Assembly: GCF_018294505.1 (NCBI RefSeq)
Contig: NC_057796.1
Coordinates: forward strand, 270,574,982-270,638,981
Direction: 5' to 3'
Origin: Triticum aestivum
Lineage: Eukaryota > Streptophyta > Magnoliopsida > Poales > Poaceae
DNA: 64,000 nt
How positions within the stretch are numbered: position 1 is the first letter of the stretch; each line of letters opens with the position of its first letter. Positions 57,601-64,000 of the stretch are shown here, one piece after another. The notes beneath the pieces were generated by a model. The model saw only the letters and a program-made list of their open reading frames with translations, did not search any database and was not told the DNA's origin. Both the position numbers and the translations under genes were made by a program.

Positions 57601-59137
57601 TAGAGGGGAGAGGAGAGAGATTCTGGAGGGGGTCGGTAGCGTGCCGTGTCCCGGACGCTGAGGCGTCTCGTCGGGCGCGCTGGGGAGGCCCGAGGTGGCC
57701 GGAGGTGCTTGGCAGGGGGCGGCTACAGTGCGGGAGTGCACTGTAGCGCGCTCCAGAGCGCCCAAATGGCCGGCAGGCCATTTTCTATGCAGTGTGGGCG
57801 CGCGCAAGTATGTCTAGCAGGTCTAGGAAGGAGTAAAGAAAGGGGGAGGGGCCTTGGATGCCATGGATGGCCAGTAGGAGAGGAGTGGGGTTGAGAGAGA
57901 GGGGCAAAGTTGTTGTCCAAAGAAGAAAAATGGGGGTTTCACCCCCCTCAATCATTGCCCCTCGGGCTGGAAAGCTTGTGGGAGGTTAAGAGGGACTAGA
58001 TTAGGGTGTGGGTGGAGTTTCAACTCATGGAGATTAGTTGAAGGGGCTGAAACATGGAGTTTTAAATTTTGTCAGAAGGTGTTTGATTGTAGTTTGGGCA
58101 AGCAAATGCATTCTCCTTGCCATCATATTTAACAGGAGTGAGTGGCATCACACAATAGTAGTGATCACCAATTTTTAGGTCAAATGGAGAAAGTGGCCAA
58201 TGCAACTTTTGCCACCCCTGGACATGGGCAGAAATAGTTTTGGCTAGATTTTATCATGCTATCTTGTTCTCCTTGATGCACCACTTTGTGTAGTGTCACC
58301 ATTTGGGTATTTTAGCATTCTCACAATAATTCAGATCAAAAGGAGACACTTGGCAATGTAAAGTTGTTCAAATTTGGATCTGGTCAGAGATGGTTTTGGG
58401 GAACTTTTGTGTACCAAAACTATTTGGATGGGAATGAAACTTGGCAAGATCATCACATTAGTCATGTGTGGCTTGCTAGAAGTTTCCTGGATTTATTTGA
58501 AAATATTTCTTATATAAATATTTCAAATACTTGAAATGAGGAGAAATGGTTTTGGAGGGTTTTGTCCAATATTTTGAACATGACCATGTGTTAAATCTCT
58601 TATATATGGGAAATATATGTCCAGTGAGTTTCCCTAAATTTTCTCAAATATTTTTGAAGCTTTAAAATAATTTTAACCTATTAAAGACCATTTCTGGCCT
58701 TAAGAAAAAGCCTTTAAATAAAATAGGAAAATAACTTTTAAAATTATATTTTTGTGGTTTATGGGAGTTCTATACCTAATAGGTTTCAAATATACCTTTT
58801 GAAAGATTTTTCACACCCCAAATCAAGTACTTGCAGTGCAAATCTCAATTCAAGGGTTTTTGGAAAACTAATTTTTGAAAATACTATTTGGCCAAATTAT
58901 TTTTGTAAGAAATTATTTTTATGTCCTATACACATGGCATGATCATTGGGCAAGGTTTTGGATCAAGGAGAAGGGGTATAAGAGTTGGAGGATTTATTTG
59001 ATTTTTAGAGCACTTGCAACCAACACACAAAAATCAAATCAAGCAAAGTCCAAAGCACTCAAAAGTTTTTTTGTCAAACCATGTTTTATCATGATTACTT
59101 AGCTTAAGTGTTGTGGCATGAAAATCAGGGTGTGACA
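54643..59137 (-). mobile_element. Solo LTR, 4.5 kb, target duplication ATTAA
   Basis: On the minus strand it starts TGTCACACCCTGATTTTCATG and ends GAGTCGGGGTCCCCACA. ATTAA lies at 54638-54642 and 59138-59142. No second LTR, priming site or polymerase is inside. A GC-rich zone lies at 56870-57760; its open frames on both strands are ascribed to composition. It lies 17 bp from the 3' LTR of its host. Confidence 0.9.
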
Positions 59138-59142
59138 ATTAA

Positions 59143-59154
59143 GCTTGGGTATGC
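59143..59154 (+). promoter_or_regulatory. Polypurine-tract region before the 3' LTR
   Basis: GCTTGGGTATGC sits directly before TGATACATC, in the place of the polypurine tract. It is interrupted by pyrimidines, as expected for an old, degraded copy. Confidence 0.4.
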
Positions 59155-60920
59155 TGATACATCTCCAACTTATAAATAATTTTTGATTATTCCATGCTAT
59201 TATAGTATCAATCTTGGATGTTTTATAATAAATTATTTATCATTTTGGGACTAACATATTAACCTAGTGCTAAGTGCCGGTTGTTGTTTTTGGTTTTCCA
59301 AGACATCAGTACCAAACGAAGTCCAAATGCCATGAAACTTTTTGATGATTTTTTCTGGACATAAGAGACCCTCGAAGCTTCAGGAGGAGGCCTAAAGGCA
59401 TAGGAGTAGGCCACAAGGCACCTAGGCGCACCTAGGTACCTTGTGGGCCCCACGTCTGTCCCTTTGACCTAATTCCAGCTCTATAAATTCTCTAAAATCG
59501 AGAAACCAACAGAGAGCCACCTGAAACACTTTTTCCGCTGCCGCAAGCTTCTGTTCTTGCGAGATCCGATCTAGAGGCCTTTTTCGGCACCCCGCTGGAG
59601 GGGGGAATCGATCACGGAGGGCCTCCACATCAACCTTGCCGCCCTTCCGATGATGTGTGAGTAGTTTACCACAGACCTACGGGTCCATAGCTAGTAGCTA
59701 GATGGCTTATTCTCTCTCTTTGATCTTCAATACTCCCTCCGTTCCTTTATATAAGGTGTATTTGTTTTTTCAAAAGTCAAATGAATGCATGTTTGACCAA
59801 GTTTTTAGAAAAATATATCAACATCCACAATATGAAATTTATATCATTTGATCGATCATGAAAGGTAGTTTCATATTTTATCTATTAAGTATTGCAGATG
59901 TTTCTATTTTGTTATATAATCTTGGTCAAACTTTTAAATGGTTGACTTGCACAGAAACCAATACACCTTATATTCTAGAACAGAGGGAGTACAATGTTCT
60001 CTTCGATGTTCTTGGAGTTTTATTCGATGTAATCTTCTTTTGCGGTGTGTTTGTGGGTTTATGATCAGATTATTCATGAATATTATTTGAGTCTTTTATG
60101 AATTCTTATATGCATGATTATTATAGCTTTGTATTTCTTTCCGATCTATTGATTTGGTTTGGCTAACTAGATTGATTTACCTTGTAACGGGAGAGGTGCT
60201 TTGTAATGGGTTCAATCTTGCGGCGATCTATATCCCAGTGACAGAAGGGGACAAGACACATATTTGTATTGTTGCCATTAAGGGTAAAACGATGGGGTTT
60301 ATTCATATTGATTGAGTTTACTTTGGCTACATCATGTCATCTTGCTTAAGGCGTTACTCTGTTCTTTATGAACTTAATACTCTAGATGCATGCTGGATAG
60401 CGGTCGATGTGTGGAGTAATAGTAGTAGATGCAGGCAGGAGTTGGTCTACTTTTCTCGAACGTGATGCCTATATACATGATCATTGCCTTGAATATCTTC
60501 ATAACTATGCACTTTTCTATCAATTGCTCAACAGTAATTTGTCTATCCACCGCATGCTTTTTGTTCAAGAGAGAAGCTTCTATTGAAATCTATGCCCCCT
60601 GGGTCTATCTTTACCATATATTAAAATCCAAAAGTGCTTTGCTGCAATTTATTTACCTTTATTTTATTTTGTGTTTTTGTTTATCTATCTACCATTATCA
60701 GACTTGATCGTTGCAATTAACCGCCAAGGGATTGACAACCCCTTGTTTGCGTTGGGTGCAAGTATTTGTTCTTTTATGTGTAGGTGCTAATCATGAGGTC
60801 TTGTACGGTTCTCCTAATCGATTGGTAACCTTGGTTCTTAAACTGAGGAAATACTTATCTCTACTGTACTGCATCATCCTCTCCTCTTCGGGGAAATCCC
60901 AACACAGCTCACAAGTAGCA
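59155..60920 (+). repeat. 3' LTR of the large retrotransposon
   Basis: It begins TGATACATCTCCAACTTA, ends CTCACAAGTAGCA, and is followed by GACCC. It matches the split 5' LTR along its length with many substitutions and indels, so the insertion is old. It contains a Stowaway MITE and the undisturbed target site of CACTA element 2 (CTAGTAGCTAGATGGCTT). Confidence 0.92.
59733..59989. mobile_element. Stowaway MITE in the 3' LTR
   Basis: TA flanks; CTCCCTCCGTTCCTTTATATA pairs with the other end (TATATTCTAGAACAGAGGGAG). Inner arms such as GTCAAATGAATGCATG are less regular. The 5' LTR lacks it (CTTCAATATAATGTTCTCC near 45757), giving an empty site. Confidence 0.88.
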
Positions 60921-60925
60921 GACCC

Positions 60926-61121
60926 CTTAGGTTCAAGTCGGCTTGGTCGCAAGTCGGATCATGTTCGACCTGCTCGGCTGGTAGCGGCCTCTATTAAGGC
61001 GTGCCAACCACCATGTAGAGAAAGAAGTCAGTTGGCGAATCTGTACAACATGTCTTGTGTTCCCTTTGCCCCATGATATATGTTGTCGAGCAAAAGGCGA
61101 GTCTGTCATCCTTGTGCTAGC
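60926..61121 (+). mobile_element. LTR-like sequence A, right part
   Basis: It resumes the sequence interrupted at 28333. The end is not clean: it abuts another LTR start at 61122 with no clear target duplication. Confidence 0.45.
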
Positions 61122-61782
61122 TTGATACATCCATTTTGCATCATGATTTCCTACTGTTATTTGTAATGTTTTTATGCATAATAATGCTTTATGGAGTAAT
61201 TATAATGCCTTTTCTATCATAATATGCAAGGTTTACACAGAGAGGGAGAATGCCGACAACTGGAATTCTGGACCTGAAAAATCTATGTCAGAGATACCTA
61301 TTCTGCACATCTCCAAATGAGCTAAAATTTACGGAGAATTATTTTGGAATATATAAAAAATACTGGAGCAAATAATTACCAGAGGGGGCCACCTGGTGAC
61401 CACAAGACACCAGGGTGCGCCAGGCCCCCCAGGTGCCCTGGTGGGTTGTGGCCAGCCCGGCCCACCTCCGGTGCCCATATTCTGGTATATAAGTCATTTT
61501 GACCTAGAAAAAAAGGAGAGTACTTTCGGGATGGAGCACCACCGTCTCGAGGCGGAACTTGGGCAGGAGCATTTTGTCCCTCCGACGGAGCGATTCTGCC
61601 GGGGGAACTTCCCTCCCGGAGGGGGAAATCGAAGCCATCGTCATCACTAACAACCCTCTCATCTTTGGGAGGCCAATCTTCATCAACATATTCAACAACG
61701 CCATCTCCTCTCAAACCCTAGTTCATCTCTTGTGCTCAATCTTTGTACCGGAACCTCAGATTGGTACCTGTGGGTGACTAGT
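61122..61782 (+). mobile_element. LTR fragment B
   Basis: It starts TTGATACATCCATTTTGC and carries TGGTATATAAGTC (TATA box) near 61484 and a C-rich leader typical of Triticeae LTRs. It is cut at 61782 by the next element, and its right half is not in the window. The open frames within it have no recognised product. Confidence 0.6.
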
Positions 61783-62582
61783 TGTAGGATCGAAAGTAGG
61801 TCTAGAGGGGGGAAGGTGATTAGACTACTTGACCAAATAAAAATCTAACCTTTTCCAATTTTAGTTGTGGGCAGATTTTAGCAATTAGCACAAGTCAAGC
61901 AATCATCTTACACATGCAATTCTAAGAGTGTAGCAGCAGAAAGTAAAACATTGCATATGAAGGTAAAGGGAAGGGTTTGGAGAGTGCAAACGCAATGGAG
62001 ACACGGAGATTTTTTGCGTGGTTCTGATAGGTGGTGCTATCGTACATCCATGTTGATGGATTTTTCAACCCACGAAGGGTAACGGCTGCGCGAGTCCACG
62101 GAGGGCTCCACACACGAAGGGTCCATAAAGAAGCAACCTTGTCTATCCCACCATGGCCATCACCCACGAAGGACTTGCCTCACTCGGGTAAGTCTTCACG
62201 AAGTAGGCGATCTCCTTGCCCTTACAAACTTCTTGGTTCAACTCCACAACTTGATGGAGGCTCCCAAGCGTCACCTAACCAATCTAGGAGACACCACTCT
62301 CCAAAAGGTAATAGATGGTGTGTTGATGATGAACTCCTTGCTCTTGTGCTTCAAATGATAGTCTCCCCAACACTCAACTCACTCTCACAGATTTGGATAT
62401 GGTGGAAAGATGATTTGAGTGGAAAGCAACTTGGGGAATGCTAGAAATCAAGATTCTTGTGGTAGGATTAGTATATCTTGATCTCAACACATGAGTAGGT
62501 GGTTCTCTCTCGAAAAATGTATCCTGGAAGTGTAGGCATGTTCTGATGGCTCTCTCACAAATGGAGAAGGGGGTGGAGGGGT
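61783..62582. mobile_element. LTR fragment C
   Basis: It starts TGTAGGATCGAAAGTAGG, a familiar Triticeae LTR end, and is interrupted at 62582 by CACTA element 4. No coding frame I can support. Confidence 0.5.
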
Positions 62583-62933
62583 CACTAGCGCAGAACCGGG
62601 CTATAGCACCGGTTCGTAAGGCCCTTTAGTGCCGGTTCTATAACCGGCACTAAAGGGTGGGGACTAACGGTCCCCACCTTTAGTACCGGTTCTGCACGAA
62701 CCGCCGCTAAAAGGCCACCACGTAGCACGAGCCAGCGCCCGGGGCAGGGAGCCCTTTAGTACCGGTTGGTAGCACCAACCGGTATTAAAAGGTTTGGGGG
62801 GTTTTGGGTTCATGATTTCTTTTTCCTTTAATTTTGTGGTTTCCATTTAATTCTTTTTCGTTTGCTGGTATTTTATGATAGTACATATTGTACACATTAT
62901 GCATATATATAAATAGAATTTCTCGTAGAACCG

Positions 62934-62936
<3 letters not shown>

Positions 62937-62984
<48 letters not shown>
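62937..62984. repeat. (AT)n microsatellite in CACTA element 4
   Basis: About 24 AT units between the subterminal repeats and the last exon of the C48-like gene. Confidence 0.95.
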
Positions 62985-62986
<2 letters not shown>

Positions 62987-63127
62987 TCAAATGTCTCACA
63001 ACCACCATTCACACATACACATGTATATATATACAGTTACATATATACAATTTCTCCTACATGTTGGCTTCGGAGCCAGTGGCATTTGCCTTGGTGCCTT
63101 CGGAGCACGATGACAATTGGGAGTGGT

Positions 63128-63852
63128 TCATGGGGCTGGTAGCGGGTAATGGTATTCTCCTTTGGGACCTATGACCTGGTCGAGCAAAAATCCCGCTATT
63201 TCCTCTTGAAGTGCTCGTATGCGCTCCGTTGGCAGGAGCTGATCCCGCATATCGTTGAACTTTTTAGAAGGAGATCAATATGCATGTATTAGTTGTGTGA
63301 TTAGATATCGATAATGATGTAAAAATTGTGAATAGTTTTCTGGCAAACGTACCCATAGCTGTCTATCAGATCTGCTCCTTTCGGACGCCATCATGCGAAT
63401 GTTCTCGCAAACGTAGTATGCACACACTTCAGTCCCCGGCGCCTGCTTCAGGGCCTTTACGAGAATAGAATTTAATCAGATAATAATTAATCAAGCATGA
63501 TAATTATAATGGTATTGAAACAAGAATTAAAGAGATGGTAGCTAGCTAGTACTACTTAATTACTTACCTTGGGTCGAAACCAATACAGCTTTTTTCGCCA
63601 TTTGCCTAGAGTCACGTTGATGAACTTTTCCCAAGCCCTGCCCGCCGGCAAAGAAAATGAATAAAGGAGTTATTAAATAGCTGATATCAGGAAATGACGA
63701 ACTAAAGAGGCTGACATATAGTTAATAATGATTGAAATTACCTGTCGACTATCCCCTTCAAGATTGAGTAGTCACTTTGTTTTTTAAGCAGTGAGTCCAG
63801 TACTTCAACTTTTCCTTCTTCAACTTTAATGATTAACAAGATCCAGTGGTAA
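63128..63852 (-). CDS. Ulp1-like C48 protease domain of a CACTA gene, 3' exons
   Basis: Four exons, 5' to 3': 63852-63742, 63637-63568, 63454-63353, 63259-63128 (TGA at 63128-63130). All junctions are GT-AG and the phases agree. The catalytic triad of the C48 family is visible: His in YHWILLIIK, Asp in VEVLDSLLKK, and the nucleophile Cys in PGTEVCAYYVCENIR. The exon between encodes AWEKFINVTLGKWRKKLYWF; the C-terminus is RIRALQEEIAGFLLDQVIG, then GEYHYPLPAP. Family role: SUMO-protease-like cysteine peptidases carried by many plant CACTA elements, function there unclear. The upstream exons lie beyond 64000, so the gene is partial. It looks intact, unlike the copy in CACTA element 1. Confidence 0.8.
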
Positions 63853-64000
63853 CTGCATGCACACACATTTGCATGTCTTAATTAAGCGCATGTGCATAAC
63901 ACTCATCAACTATACCCTAAACCCTATACACTTAATTAATAACATCTAGCTAGCTAGTAAGCAAAAACAGAATTTGTAGTACAAGACAGTGTGACTCACA

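Larger units (their letters stand above)
28334..60920 (+). mobile_element. Non-autonomous LTR retrotransposon with nested insertions
   Basis: The 5-bp target duplication GACCC lies at 28329-28333 and 60921-60925. The LTRs begin TGATACGTCTCC and TGATACATCTCC and end ACAAGTACCA and ACAAGTAGCA. The 5' LTR is 28334-28888 plus 45730-46712 (about 1.54 kb without the CACTA); the 3' LTR is 59155-60920. Without nested elements the interior is only about 3.7 kb and holds a short gag-like frame and no reverse transcriptase, integrase or protease. The style (TGATACGTCTCC LTR, CTAGCGCTGTTGCCGGGG after the LTR, TTGTTGGGAGGCAACCCAA inside) resembles Triticeae Gypsy-type non-autonomous families such as Sabrina/WHAM; the family is inferred. 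Confidence 0.9.
62583..64000. mobile_element. CACTA element 4, truncated by the window end
   Basis: It starts CACTAGCGCAGAACCGGG and continues with CCTTTAGTGCCGGTTC and ACCGGCACTAAAGG repeats, the common wheat CACTA terminus of the ACCGGTTC type. The gene inside is on the minus strand, with its 3' end nearest this terminus. The far terminus is outside the window. Confidence 0.88.

Noticed and set aside
56940..57900. Gly/Arg-rich frames up to 186 codons
   Set aside because: GC-rich centre of the 54643-59137 solo LTR, with no splice or domain support.

Overview
The window is nuclear DNA from a large-genome grass, most likely Triticeae (wheat, Aegilops or barley group). Four things point there: GT-AG introns in every credible gene, grass-type families (KIB1-4/DUF295 beta-propeller, F-box/LRR/FBD, GRF zinc finger), TA-flanked Stowaway MITEs, and deeply nested CACTA, LTR and Helitron elements of Triticeae style. 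No rRNA, tRNA, CRISPR or prokaryotic operon was seen. Family names come from recognition by eye; no search was run.

Layout. (1) 1-5.8 kb is the most gene-like part: a KIB1-4/DUF295 gene (+), a 1.06 kb terminal-inverted-repeat element carrying a two-exon GRF zinc-finger gene (-), and an unrecognised single-exon gene with its own TATA box (-). (2) 7.1-15.7 kb is an F-box/LRR/FBD pseudogene (-) split by a 5.9 kb CACTA element (9339-15255, TSD GGA) that carries a decayed Transposase_24/C48-like gene. (3) 15.7-21.7 kb holds MITEs, a duplicated GA-rich unit, a truncated TGTAACGCCCC-type LTR, GA microsatellites and a 46-bp minisatellite. (4) 21.9-25.5 kb is a six-exon gene of unknown function whose exon phases all agree. 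(5) 25.6-27.0 kb is the end of another CACTA element.

(6) 27.8-61.1 kb is one nest. An LTR-like sequence (27789-28333 and 60926-61121) was hit by a non-autonomous LTR retrotransposon (28334-60920, TSD GACCC). Its 5' LTR was hit by a 16.8 kb CACTA element (28889-45726, TSD GCT). That element carries a B3-domain gene, a 3'-5' exonuclease-like pseudogene, several Ala-rich reading frames and a ~500-bp tandem array, and the array was hit by a 5.9 kb Helitron (34424-40320, A/T target). The retrotransposon interior also took two solo LTRs above 4 kb (49232-53482, TSD AAACC; 54643-59137, TSD ATTAA), and its 3' LTR took a Stowaway MITE. (7) 61.1-64.0 kb holds two more LTR fragments and the first 1.4 kb of another CACTA element whose C48 protease-like exons look intact.

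The host genes show no shared pathway. The organising logic is nested transposition and capture of host exons by transposons. In several places a paralogous copy inside the window supplies the pre-insertion (empty) site, so the boundaries can be called from the sequence alone. I found no convincing new biological system. The best candidates for follow-up are the cargo of the 16.8 kb CACTA element, the GRF zinc-finger gene inside the TIR element, and the six-exon orphan gene.
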